Below are positions 1-8,572 of a stretch of DNA of 64,000 bases, piece by piece. The position numbers were made by a program, and so were the translations under genes. The notes below the pieces were generated by a model, which was not told where the DNA came from, did no database searches, and saw only the letters and a list, made by a program, of their open reading frames with translations. Each line of letters starts with the position of its first letter. Position 1 is the stretch's first letter. Origin of the DNA: UBA12077 sp963665525. GTDB lineage: Bacteria > Bacteroidota > Bacteroidia > Bacteroidales > UBA12077. The stretch lies in contig OY762280.1 in the NCBI GenBank assembly GCA_963665525.1, positions 2,232,001 to 2,296,000 on the forward strand, given 5' to 3'.

Positions 1-1929
1 TGCTGCCTCAACAGAATCGGCCATCATAAGCACTGCCATTTCTTTTGAATATGGTTTTGGTCCCGGATAAGTAAACATATTCACATCCACATCCTTGTCC
101 GGGAATTTTTTAATATATGATCGATAAAAATATTGAACCTTCGTTGTACCATGATGTGTACGAATAAATTCAATAAGAGGATCCGGAAGGTTATGTTTTT
201 TAGCTAATTCTACTCCATCTTTAACATGACTAATAATAATATGAGCACTTTCGTCAAATTCATGCATATCATGAGGATTAAATCCTGTACGTTGATTTTC
301 TATAAAATAAATCGGGTTGTTCATTTTACCAATATCATGGTATAATGCTCCCGTTCTTACCAATAAAGGGTTTCCTCCTATTTTATAAATAGCTTCTTCG
401 GCCAAATTAGCTACTTGCATTGAATGTTGAAATGTCCCAGGAGCTTTCTCTGCTAACGAACGAAGGAGTTTTTGATTGGTATCAGATAGTTCCATTAAAG
501 TTAAATCGGATAAAAATCCAAATATTTTTTCGAAAATATAAATTAACGGATAAGCCAACAAAACAAAACCACTATTTATAGCAAAATACAAGAAATTACG
601 ATATTCAATTCCTGAAAAATTACCCTCTTGGGTTATGGCCAGTCCAAAATACACAAAACTGTAGGTAAGCATAATTAATCCAGCCGACAGAAATAGCTTA
701 CTTCTACGATAAACATTCGTTAAGCTAAAAATAGCAACAATACCAGCAATAAAACTTATAAGTACAAACTCAAATCCATTGGGAGCCAAAAAACCAACCA
801 ACAATAAAGTAATAATATGAATAAATAAAGCTAATCGTGCATCGTAAAATGTTCTAATTATTATTGGGATTAAAGCAAAAGGAACTACATATAAAATATT
901 TATTGTAAATCGTGATATCATAACAAAAATTAACACGAGCATTAAAATAAAGCTTGTTTTTAAACTATGCTTTAGAATCTCATTCCTAAAATTTAAAAGG
1001 AAAAGAAATAAAACAAAAATGCAGGCAAAAACAAAAATGATCTGTCCTAATAATATTATTTGTGAAAAATATCCATCTCCCAGCCTGGTTTCAGATTCAT
1101 ATTTTAAGGATTCTAAAATTCTAAATAAATCATGGTCTATAATTTCTCCCTGCGAAATAATCTTTTCACCTGCCTGAACCATCCCTTTTGTCAGGGAAAT
1201 ATTATTGAGCATCTCCGTTTTAACCTTCTCAGAAGTAACTTGATCATAAAATAAGTTTGGAACAATAAATTCGTATAAATTAATATTTCGATAAAACTCA
1301 ATATATCTTAACTTAATACCATTCTCTTCTAAATATGTATTTACTGCATTTGTAACCTGTTCATATGCATTCTTCTGAGTATATAATTTACCAAAGCTAT
1401 AATTCTCTGCCAACTTATTTTTTAATATAATGATCTCATCTTCACTCGAAAGAACTTCGGTAACTTCATTTAACTCAAGAATTCCTGTTGAATATATTTC
1501 ACTAATTATTCGAATGGCATTCTCACTAAAGTCAGCCACGTTTTTTCGAAACATCTGTTCTCTATAATTTGTAAAAGCAGCTCCCTCTTCCTTTTTCTTT
1601 TTAATGAATTCTTCTGTTTTATCATTATAGTTCTTTATAAATTTATTTTTCTCCGTAATCAGTATTGTACTGTCGTATTTGAAATAAGGATTAAAATACT
1701 CAAGTGTACTATCCCTTTCCTCTCCAAGTTGTTTTTCGCTTTTATATATTGGAAAATCAAAAGGAGCAAAAAGATTTTCATGCATCCATGGTCGACCTTT
1801 CTGAAACTCATATCTAAATTTTCCTTCTCTTGGAAATACATATACAATTAGTGCTGTAGTTAAAATAAATAAGAAAGCTCTAAATATGTATTTGTAGTTT
1901 TTCTTTAAATATTCAATAAATCGCTTCAT
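1..1929 (-). CDS. 7TM-HD (PgpH-type) HDIG phosphohydrolase, 3' end outside window
   Basis: The reading frame starts at ATG 1929 (MKRFIEYLKK) and stays open to the window edge, giving 643 residues. A membrane anchor lies at about residues 10-28, followed by a roughly 250-residue extracytoplasmic region, a block of hydrophobic helices, and a cytoplasmic HD domain with the HDIG motif at residues 531-534. Downstream are HEFDESAH and an IRTHHG segment, and the visible end reads MADSVEAA. This order is the 7TMR-HDED/7TM/HD architecture of PgpH, which hydrolyses c-di-AMP in Firmicutes. The c-di-AMP substrate is inferred by family only. Only the last part of the HD domain is missing. Confidence 0.85.
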   Translation of the reverse strand, partial: MKRFIEYLKKNYKYIFRAFLFILTTALIVYVFPREGKFRYEFQKGRPWMHENLFAPFDFPIYKSEKQLGEERDSTLEYFNPYFKYDSTILITEKNKFIKNYNDKTEEFIKKKKEEGAAFTNYREQMFRKNVADFSENAIRIISEIYSTGILELNEVTEVLSSEDEIIILKNKLAENYSFGKLYTQKNAYEQVTNAVNTYLEENGIKLRYIEFYRNINLYEFIVPNLFYDQVTSEKVKTEMLNNISLTKGMVQAGEKIISQGEIIDHDLFRILESLKYESETRLGDGYFSQIILLGQIIFVFACIFVLFLFLLNFRNEILKHSLKTSFILMLVLIFVMISRFTINILYVVPFALIPIIIRTFYDARLALFIHIITLLLVGFLAPNGFEFVLISFIAGIVAIFSLTNVYRRSKLFLSAGLIMLTYSFVYFGLAITQEGNFSGIEYRNFLYFAINSGFVLLAYPLIYIFEKIFGFLSDLTLMELSDTNQKLLRSLAEKAPGTFQHSMQVANLAEEAIYKIGGNPLLVRTGALYHDIGKMNNPIYFIENQRTGFNPHDMHEFDESAHIIISHVKDGVELAKKHNLPDPLIEFIRTHHGTTKVQYFYRSYIKKFPDKDVDVNMFTYPGPKPYSKEMAVLMMADSVEAA

Positions 1930-2096
1930 GCTACTATGAGTTGTTTAATACAAATGTATAAATTTTCATCAATAATAAAGTTGATCTTTACCACATAAAC
2001 TGTAACAAAGAATACTATTTCTTTGTTGAACCAACAGAAATTTGAAGAATACATAAATTCTTAATTTAGTTATTTGTATTTTTATCATACAAAATA

Positions 2097-2873
2097 ATGA
2101 TAATGACAGCATACGGAATAAGTGAAATTAGCGTAATACCTGTTCGAAAAGAAGCCAAAGAAACTAGCGAAATGATAAGTCAATTATTATTTGGTGAAAC
2201 TTTTTTGATTCTTGAAAAAAATGATCCATGGTGTTATATAAAAATAACCAATGATAAGTATGAAGGTTGGATTGATTTAAAATCTATTAGTTTTATTACA
2301 GAAGAAGAATTTAATGAGATATTAAACCATTCTGAGATAGTAAATCAGAAACTTCATACAATCATTTTTAACCATAAAAATGAGCAAATCTTACTTTCTG
2401 CAGGTGCAACGTTACCATTTTATAAAAAGAGCAATAAAAGCTTTAAAATTGGCAAAAATGAGTATCATGCAAATGAAGAAGTTACTGCGGAAAACACTGA
2501 TATCATTTCTTTATCAAGAAGTTTTATAAACTGTCCTTATACATGGGGTGGGAAAAATCCTTTTGGTATAGATTGCTCTGGTTTTACACAGGTTATTTAT
2601 AAAATGTTAGACATGAAGCTTCCTCGTGATGCTCATCAGCAAGTTAAAGAAGGAAAAACAGTAAATTTTATTTCGGATGTAAAACCCGGCGATTTGGCTT
2701 TTTTTGATAATGAAGAAGGTCATATTACTCATGTTGGTATATTAATAAGCAATGCTGAAATTATTCATGCATCAGGAAAAGTTCGAATTGACAAATTTGA
2801 TCAGCAAGGTATTTATAATACAGAATTTAAAAAATATACTCATCAATTACGCGTTATAAAAAGGATCATTTAA
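2097..2873 (+). CDS. NlpC/P60 peptidase with N-terminal SH3-like domains
   Basis: The 258-residue protein has bacterial SH3-like segments over about residues 1-125 and an NlpC/P60 domain from about 135. The catalytic set is visible: Cys160 in DCSGFTQ, His212 in GHITHVG, and a third polar position near His224 in IIHASG. Such enzymes cut the gamma-D-Glu-diaminopimelate bond of cell-wall peptides (YkfC-like). No signal peptide is seen, so it may act on recycled muropeptides in the cytoplasm. There are two possible starts, ATG 2097 and ATG 2103. It probably forms an operon with the small membrane peptide and Nudix gene that follow. Confidence 0.85.
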   Translation: MIMTAYGISEISVIPVRKEAKETSEMISQLLFGETFLILEKNDPWCYIKITNDKYEGWIDLKSISFITEEEFNEILNHSEIVNQKLHTIIFNHKNEQILLSAGATLPFYKKSNKSFKIGKNEYHANEEVTAENTDIISLSRSFINCPYTWGGKNPFGIDCSGFTQVIYKMLDMKLPRDAHQQVKEGKTVNFISDVKPGDLAFFDNEEGHITHVGILISNAEIIHASGKVRIDKFDQQGIYNTEFKKYTHQLRVIKRII

Positions 2874-2883
2874 TTAATAAATA

Positions 2884-3012
2884 ATGGTTAAAGAATATAT
2901 ATTAGTTTTTATCGTATCAGTAATAATTGTAATCTATATTATAAATAAACGATTACAGCAAAAAAATAAGGAAAAGGATTCTACGAATAATAAAGATCAT
3001 TCCGAAAAATGA
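2884..3012 (+). CDS. 42-residue single-pass membrane peptide
   Basis: The frame begins at ATG 2884, ten bases after the NlpC/P60 stop, and ends at TGA 3010-3012. It overlaps the Nudix start codon by four bases (ATGA), which suggests translational coupling. The product is short: a hydrophobic helix at about residues 5-20 (rich in Ile, Val and Leu) and a highly charged tail rich in Lys, Asn and Asp. The context supports a real gene, but I recognise no family and assign no function. Confidence 0.55.
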   Translation: MVKEYILVFIVSVIIVIYIINKRLQQKNKEKDSTNNKDHSEK

Positions 3013-3446
3013 TTTATACCTATGCATATCCCAGACCAGCTGTTACTGTTGATATTATTGTTTTAAAAGAGATAGAAAACAACACTCAAATTCTGCTTAT
3101 CGAAAGAAAGCATGAGCCATTTAAAAGCCTTTGGGCATTACCGGGAGGATTTGTAGATATTGAAGAAGAGATAGAAGACGCTGCTTATCGAGAACTTAAT
3201 GAAGAAACTTCTGTTTCAGAGATACAGTTAATTCAGTATAAGACTTTTGGTAAAGTAGGTAGAGATCCCAGGGGAAGAACAATTTCAATTGTCTATTTTG
3301 GAACCTTAAGTAACTTAAATCAAAAAATAGAAGCTGGTGATGATGCTAAAAACTTAAAATGGTTTTCAATAAATGAACTACCTAAACTTGCTTTTGATCA
3401 TCAAGAAGTAATTAATGACTTCCTGAAATACAAAAAAAGCTCCTGA
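3009..3446 (+). CDS. Nudix hydrolase
   Basis: The 145-residue protein carries a Nudix box from Gly47 to about residue 69, with Glu53, Arg61-Glu62 and Glu65-Glu66 in the expected spacing. The final conserved Gly of the box is replaced by Ser68. The N-terminal YPRPAVTVD segment is typical of the ADP-ribose pyrophosphatase/NrtR-like Nudix branch in Bacteroidota, but no helix-turn-helix tail is present, so it is probably a stand-alone hydrolase. The substrate cannot be told. Its start overlaps the upstream membrane peptide and its stop lies inside the terminator loop. Confidence 0.85.
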   Translation: MIYTYAYPRPAVTVDIIVLKEIENNTQILLIERKHEPFKSLWALPGGFVDIEEEIEDAAYRELNEETSVSEIQLIQYKTFGKVGRDPRGRTISIVYFGTLSNLNQKIEAGDDAKNLKWFSINELPKLAFDHQEVINDFLKYKKSS

Positions 3447-3458
3447 TGGAGCTTTTTT
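3432..3458 (+). terminator. Bidirectional intrinsic terminator overlapping the Nudix stop codon
   Basis: An A-rich run followed by GCTCC, loop TGAT and GGAGC then a T run forms a short perfect stem. The TGA stop of the Nudix gene (3444-3446) is the loop. Read in the other direction, the same hairpin can end transcription of cysN. Confidence 0.75.
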
Positions 3459-3478
3459 AATGTTATATATAATTTGAT

Positions 3479-4753
3479 TTAAATAATCATTCCTGCAGCA
3501 ACCGTATTATTCGTTGCTTCATCAATTAAAATAATACTCCCCATTTTTCTATTCTTTACATATGAATCATAGTATAAAGGCTTGGTCGTTTTTATTGTAA
3601 TTTTTGCGATATCGTTTAAGCCAACTTTCTTATCTTCTTTATTATGTTCTAATGTATTTACATCAATTTTGTAATTTACATCGCGAATAACACAACGTAA
3701 ATCATTGGTTGTATGCTTTATTGAATATTTTCCACCTAATATCATAGGATTTTCATTGAACCAGCATATCATCATTTCAATATCCTGGCTTGATTTTGGC
3801 AATCCATTATCTTTAATAATTAAATCACCCCGGCTAATATCAATATCATCTTCTAAAGAAATAGCAACCGACTGAGGTGCAAAAGCCTCTTCAACATGTC
3901 CTTCAAAAACATCAATCGATTTAACTTTTGATGTTAATCCTGATGGTAAAACTTTTACCTTATCACCTTTATGGAAAACACCACCTTCAATTCTTCCTGC
4001 ATATCCACGATAATCATGATATTCATCTTTCATAGGACGAATTACATACTGAACAGGGAATCTGGTATCGTTATGATTAATATCACTTGCAATATGAATA
4101 TTCTCTAAAAGATATAATAAAGTTGGTCCATCGTACCAATCCATATTCTCTGAACGATCAACAACATTATCACCTAATTTTGCACTGATAGGCACAAAAC
4201 GAATATCATGCACATTGAGCTTTGTGGATATTCTATCAAAATCAGATTTAATTTGATTAAAGGTTTCTTCTTTAAAATCAACTAAATCCATCTTGTTTAT
4301 ACAAACAATTATGTGAGGTATTTGTAATAGCGATGCAATAAAAGCATGTCTTAAAGTCTGTTCAATCACTCCATTTCTGGCATCAATTAAAACAAGTGCT
4401 ACATTAGCCGTTGATGCTCCTGTAACCATATTACGTGTATACTGCACATGACCAGGTGTGTCAGCGATAATAAATTTTCGTTTTGGAGTAGCAAAATAGC
4501 GATAAGCAACATCGATCGTAATACCTTGCTCTCTTTCTGCACGTAACCCATCCGTTAATAATGCAAGGTTCACTTCACCATCGCCAGTTTTCATACTCGC
4601 TTTTTCGATCGATTCCATTTGATCTTCGAAAATAGCTTTACTATCATATAATAATCTTCCAATAAGAGTACTTTTACCATCATCAACACTTCCTGCTGTT
4701 GTGAAACGTAAAAGTTCCATATCTAAATATCCCTTAGTATAATCTTCTGACAT
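3479..4753 (-). CDS. cysN: Sulfate adenylyltransferase subunit 1 (GTPase subunit)
   Basis: The 424-residue translation-factor-type GTPase has a P-loop at residues 21-28 (GSVDDGKS), G3 DTPGH at 98-102 and G4 NKMD at 153-156, followed by EF-Tu-like beta-barrel domains. With CysD it makes APS from ATP and sulfate, with GTP hydrolysis driving the reaction. The length is that of the stand-alone protein, not the CysNC fusion. It is the last gene of cysC-cysD-cysN, 27 bp after cysD. Confidence 0.95.
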   Translation of the reverse strand: MSEDYTKGYLDMELLRFTTAGSVDDGKSTLIGRLLYDSKAIFEDQMESIEKASMKTGDGEVNLALLTDGLRAEREQGITIDVAYRYFATPKRKFIIADTPGHVQYTRNMVTGASTANVALVLIDARNGVIEQTLRHAFIASLLQIPHIIVCINKMDLVDFKEETFNQIKSDFDRISTKLNVHDIRFVPISAKLGDNVVDRSENMDWYDGPTLLYLLENIHIASDINHNDTRFPVQYVIRPMKDEYHDYRGYAGRIEGGVFHKGDKVKVLPSGLTSKVKSIDVFEGHVEEAFAPQSVAISLEDDIDISRGDLIIKDNGLPKSSQDIEMMICWFNENPMILGGKYSIKHTTNDLRCVIRDVNYKIDVNTLEHNKEDKKVGLNDIAKITIKTTKPLYYDSYVKNRKMGSIILIDEATNNTVAAGMII

Positions 4754-4780
4754 ATTCTGTATTCTTATAAGATTCTAAAA

Positions 4781-5689
4781 TTAAAAATAGCCTTCTTTTT
4801 TACGGTCTTCCATTGCAGCTTCTGATCGTTTATCATCATGTCTACCACCACGTTCTGTAATTCTTGTAGCTGCAACTTCATCAATAATCTCTTCTAAAGT
4901 ATTTGCTTTAGACTCCACTGCTCCAGTACAAGTCATATCCCCAATGGTTCTAAAACGAACTATTCTTTTTTCCGGAACTTCAGTATCTTTTAAAGTTACA
5001 AACTCCCCTGCAGCTAATATTGTTCCATCTCTCTCAATCACTTCACGCTCATGAGAAAAATATAAACTTGGAATTGGAATGTTTTCTAATAAAATATATT
5101 GCCATACATCCATTTCTGTCCAGTTACTAATAGGAAATACTCTGAAATGCTCACCCATATGTTTCTTACCATTGAAGATATTCCATAATTCTGGTCTTTG
5201 ATTTTTAGGATCCCACTGTCCAAACTCATCACGATGCGAGAAGAAACGTTCTTTAGCTCTTGCCTTTTCTTCATCTCTTCTTCCTCCTCCCATAGCACAG
5301 TCGAATTTTAGTTCTTCTATACCGTCCAACAAGGTAGTCGTTTGAAGTTTATTTCTACTGGCATTAACTCCTGTTTCATCAACTACTTTTCCCTGATCGA
5401 TTGAATCCTGCACATAACGTACAATAAGCTTCGTTTCTGTATCTTTCATCAACTTATCACGATAATCCAAAGTCTCCTGAAAGTTATGTCCGGTATCAAT
5501 ATGCATTAAAGGGAAAGGTACCCTGGCAGGCCAAAAAGCTTTACGGGCTAAATGAAACATCACAATGGAGTCTTTTCCACCCGAAAATAACATACAAGGG
5601 TTTTCAAATTGAGCTACCACCTCTCTTATAACAAAAATAGATTCTGCCTCTAATTCTCTTAAGTGGTTTATACGATATTTACTATCCAT
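4781..5689 (-). CDS. cysD: Sulfate adenylyltransferase subunit 2
   Basis: The 302-residue protein belongs to the PP-loop ATP pyrophosphatase family, with the loop FSGGKDS at residues 35-41. The conserved segments GGGRRDEEKARAKER and ISNWTEMDVWQYI are also present. It is the catalytic ATP-sulfurylase subunit and partners CysN. It lies 33 bp downstream of cysC and 27 bp upstream of cysN, so the three are almost certainly one transcript. Confidence 0.95.
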   Translation of the reverse strand: MDSKYRINHLRELEAESIFVIREVVAQFENPCMLFSGGKDSIVMFHLARKAFWPARVPFPLMHIDTGHNFQETLDYRDKLMKDTETKLIVRYVQDSIDQGKVVDETGVNASRNKLQTTTLLDGIEELKFDCAMGGGRRDEEKARAKERFFSHRDEFGQWDPKNQRPELWNIFNGKKHMGEHFRVFPISNWTEMDVWQYILLENIPIPSLYFSHEREVIERDGTILAAGEFVTLKDTEVPEKRIVRFRTIGDMTCTGAVESKANTLEEIIDEVAATRITERGGRHDDKRSEAAMEDRKKEGYF

Positions 5690-5722
5690 TATATTATTTG
5701 ATTTATGATAGAGACTGCAAAA

Positions 5723-6328
5723 TTAAGAATTTTTAAATTCTATCCTAGGCAATAGAACTTTTAATATTTGCTGAACCGCCTCTTCAATGCTTTGTTTTTC
5801 GGTTTTTATTTCGACAGCAGGATTTTCGGGGTTTTCGTACGGAGAATCAATCCCAGTAAAATTTTTAATTAAGCCTGCTCTTGCTTTTGCATATAAGCCC
5901 TTAATATCTCTTTTTTCACAAACTTCGAGTGGAGTATTAACAAAAATCTCAAAGAAATCATCCTCCCCAATAATTTGTCTTGCCTGATCTCTTATTTCTT
6001 TTGTTGGTGAAATAAAACAATTGATAAGAATTACTCCTCCAATCATAAATAATTTTGAAACCTCTGCTATTCTTCTGATATTTTCTTTTCGATCTTCCTC
6101 TGTAAATTTTAGATTATTGTTTATTCCTGTTCTAACATTATCGCCATCTAACAGCTTAGTTAAATAGTTTCGTTTATGTAACTCCAGTTCCAGTTCTCTT
6201 GCAATAGTTGTTTTCCCTGAGCCAGACAGGCCTGTAATCCATATTACGATAGATTTCTGATTAAGAAGTTTTTCTTTGTCTTCTCTTCTTAAAATTTTAT
6301 CGAAGCTTGGGTGGATATTCGTTGGCAT
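5723..6328 (-). CDS. cysC: Adenylylsulfate (APS) kinase
   Basis: The 201-residue kinase has a P-loop GLSGSGKTT at residues 33-41 and the family segment NCFISPTKEIRDQAR. It phosphorylates APS to PAPS. It is first in the cysCDN transcript. No PAPS/APS reductase or sulfite reductase is in the window, so PAPS could serve sulfation of lipids or polysaccharides as well as assimilation; that choice is open. Confidence 0.93.
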   Translation of the reverse strand: MPTNIHPSFDKILRREDKEKLLNQKSIVIWITGLSGSGKTTIARELELELHKRNYLTKLLDGDNVRTGINNNLKFTEEDRKENIRRIAEVSKLFMIGGVILINCFISPTKEIRDQARQIIGEDDFFEIFVNTPLEVCEKRDIKGLYAKARAGLIKNFTGIDSPYENPENPAVEIKTEKQSIEEAVQQILKVLLPRIEFKNS

Positions 6329-6410
6329 ATTTTTTCTTTATAAATAACAAATATATTAAAAAGCTTATAAAGTTGGCTACATTAGCTCTAAATTAGGTAT
6401 TTTAAGGTAT

Positions 6411-6438
6411 AAAAAAAGCCAGCTAAAGGAGCCGGCTT
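6411..6438 (-). terminator. Intrinsic terminator after the C10 protease sorting domain
   Basis: On the minus strand AAGCCGGCT, a short loop and AGCTGGCTT run into seven Ts. It lies about 22 bases after the stop codon of the out-of-frame sorting domain. This supports that domain as the true end of the transcript. Confidence 0.7.
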
Positions 6439-6459
6439 AATCTTATAGTATAAGTTATA

Positions 6460-6750
6460 TTAATCCTTTTTTAAGACTTTAAATGTATTTATTTGTCCAT
6501 TGGTCATTTCAATGTTCACAAAATACAGACCATTGTTAAAACGACTAAAATCTATTTCGTATTGATTGCTTTCTTCTGTTGAAACATATTTCATGTTACC
6601 CACAATATCGAATATCTTAACCATTTTACAGTTTTCCTTTAAAGAAACATTTAAATAATTTGTAACAGGATTAGGATATATATTAATTTCATTTACATGA
6701 AAACTGTTTATATAGGTCTGAACAGATTTATTAATCGTAAGAACAAACTC
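6460..6750 (-). other. T9SS type-A sorting domain in the -1 frame of the C10 protease
   Basis: Reading from GAG at 6750 in the frame one base back from the protease gives 96 codons to TAA at 6462-6460. The product contains INIYPNPVTNYLNV, a KIFDIVGN strand, NGLYFVNI and the end FKVLKKD. This is the usual C-terminal T9SS secretion and anchoring domain (Por secretion tail). It has no credible start of its own, so it must be reached from the protease frame or represents its severed end. The join lies at TTTAAAG, 6756-6750. Confidence 0.85.
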
Positions 6751-8423
6751 TTTAAAACAGACTCTCCTTTTTTATCTGTTGATTTTATATAAATATTGCA
6801 CTCATCTTCAGTATAAGTTGTAAAATCATAGTTTGTAAATAAGGAATCATTAGATATGATAAACTTATTATTATCCTTGCTTAGATTTGAAGCTGAATTT
6901 ACTTCAAATGAGTATGTAAAATTATCTTCTGCATCTTCATCTATCGTATTAAATTTACCTACAAACGTTCCAATTTTCATGTTTTCATCAATGGTATCAT
7001 TTGATATAGTAATATTTGTGGGGGCATAATTATCCTTTAAAATACTTATAGTAAAGTCTTTATTGAATTCATTTCCTTGCTGATCAGTAACAGCAATATT
7101 AATATCTACTTTTCTATAAGTATTATATTCTATTATCTCTTCTATCTTTAAAGAATCACCATCCACATAAAATGGACAGTATCCCTCACCTACAATAGAA
7201 TTTGTTCCAATCACTTGCAATACGTGTTCTTCACCTTCATCTGGATCCAAAACCTTAACGATCGCTGCAACTTCACCTATAGCTAATTTTTCAACAATAT
7301 CAGTAACTGAGAGTTCAATATCATATGGAGAATGGTCCATAGGTTTAATATTTAAAACAGCTGTTGCATTTTTAGAATAGTCGGAACCATTAGGTGTTAA
7401 AGATGCAATTTGAAAATATCCGTTATAAGAACCACTCCAGCCCCAATTTACATGAAAAGCATCTGAGGTATTATACCCGTCTAAATTAAATGAATGTCCA
7501 ACATCTACTCCATTATTACCTCCATAACATATCGGTCTTCCTTTGTCTAATTCTGCTTTTAACAACTCTACCCATGCATCGTCTTCAGTTGAACCTTTTG
7601 CATAAACATCTGGTGAGTAATCGAAATGTGCTTTAAGTGCGTTAGCAATGTCTTTTGTGTATGCTCCAGAACCGTAAGGACCAAATCCCATTTCTAAAGC
7701 AACGGCACAGTGATATATTAATAAGGCATTATAATCATCGGATTTATCACTCGACATTAAATTCCAATTGTAATCTGTTTCTCCGTGGTTTACTGTCAAT
7801 GTCCCATAATCCGACACATAACTTGATATTCCTTTCCCTACGTCTGGATGTTTATAAACTGACATAGCTTGTGCCATTCCAATAGCTACACAACCTGCAT
7901 ATACTCTTCCTCCCGGACCATCAGCATCTTCAGGACAATACCTGTTCCATCCTGAACCCTGATTCCATTTTACTTGTATAATAGGTGCTACCGAAGCTTT
8001 TGCACCATTAATATTACCTTGAAGATAATTATTCCATTCCTTATCATAAGTTTTATGATATAAACTTTTTTTACGTTTAACAGCTATAATCTCGCTCTTA
8101 TAGCTTTCTAATAAAACTTTTAGCTGAGGAGGTATATCTTGAGCATTATAGCTACCCTCATCTGAATATCCTAAAATAGGTTGTACCCTTAGATCATTTG
8201 CAATAATCACAAAATCGTTATTATTATGAGCCAAGTAAAATAATACAGTATCGTGAATACTGAAAGGATTATAATACACTTCCTGATTGGAAATGTTAGA
8301 TTTTACATTTGCTGATAAAATATTCTTAGCTACTTTTTTAATCTGATTAATTTCTATTTCCTGTGCATTCAAAGTGCCATTCATAAGAAATAGAGCCAAT
8401 AAAAATACTACCCACTTTTTCAT
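6708..8423 (-). CDS. Secreted C10 (streptopain-like) cysteine protease, frameshifted near the 3' end
   Basis: The 571-residue frame has a signal peptide (residues 1-20, ending LNAQ) and a prodomain. The C10 catalytic domain has Cys178 in AGCVAIGMAQ and His310 in GHSFNLDG, and Trp327 in HVNWGW lies 17 residues after the His, as in streptopain. Cadherin/Ig-like segments follow from about residue 365. The frame then ends with an implausible tail (LFLRLINLFRPI). A -1 shift at TTTAAAG (6756-6750) would continue as KEFVLTINKS into a T9SS sorting domain, giving about 652 residues. It is probably a secreted or surface protease. The shift may be programmed, a phase switch, a mutation or a sequence error. 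Confidence 0.88.
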   Translation of the reverse strand: MKKWVVFLLALFLMNGTLNAQEIEINQIKKVAKNILSANVKSNISNQEVYYNPFSIHDTVLFYLAHNNNDFVIIANDLRVQPILGYSDEGSYNAQDIPPQLKVLLESYKSEIIAVKRKKSLYHKTYDKEWNNYLQGNINGAKASVAPIIQVKWNQGSGWNRYCPEDADGPGGRVYAGCVAIGMAQAMSVYKHPDVGKGISSYVSDYGTLTVNHGETDYNWNLMSSDKSDDYNALLIYHCAVALEMGFGPYGSGAYTKDIANALKAHFDYSPDVYAKGSTEDDAWVELLKAELDKGRPICYGGNNGVDVGHSFNLDGYNTSDAFHVNWGWSGSYNGYFQIASLTPNGSDYSKNATAVLNIKPMDHSPYDIELSVTDIVEKLAIGEVAAIVKVLDPDEGEEHVLQVIGTNSIVGEGYCPFYVDGDSLKIEEIIEYNTYRKVDINIAVTDQQGNEFNKDFTISILKDNYAPTNITISNDTIDENMKIGTFVGKFNTIDEDAEDNFTYSFEVNSASNLSKDNNKFIISNDSLFTNYDFTTYTEDECNIYIKSTDKKGESVLKSLFLRLINLFRPI

Positions 8424-8523
8424 ACCAAAAAAATATTTATTTAATAAAATAGAGTACTCAAAAATAATAAAATTATAAGCAGAATGTATACATTCTTACT
8501 TAATTTACCATTATTTTATCAAA

Positions 8524-8554
8524 AAAAGAAGGTTGCATAACTGCAACCTTCTTT
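8524..8554 (-). terminator. Strong intrinsic terminator of SusCD locus 1
   Basis: A perfect 13-bp stem (AAAGAAGGTTGCA, loop TAAC, TGCAACCTTCTTT) is followed on the minus strand by T residues. It lies just after the 419-residue lipoprotein gene, which makes that gene the last of locus 1. Confidence 0.85.
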
Positions 8555-8572
8555 AAATATTCTTACTTTTTC

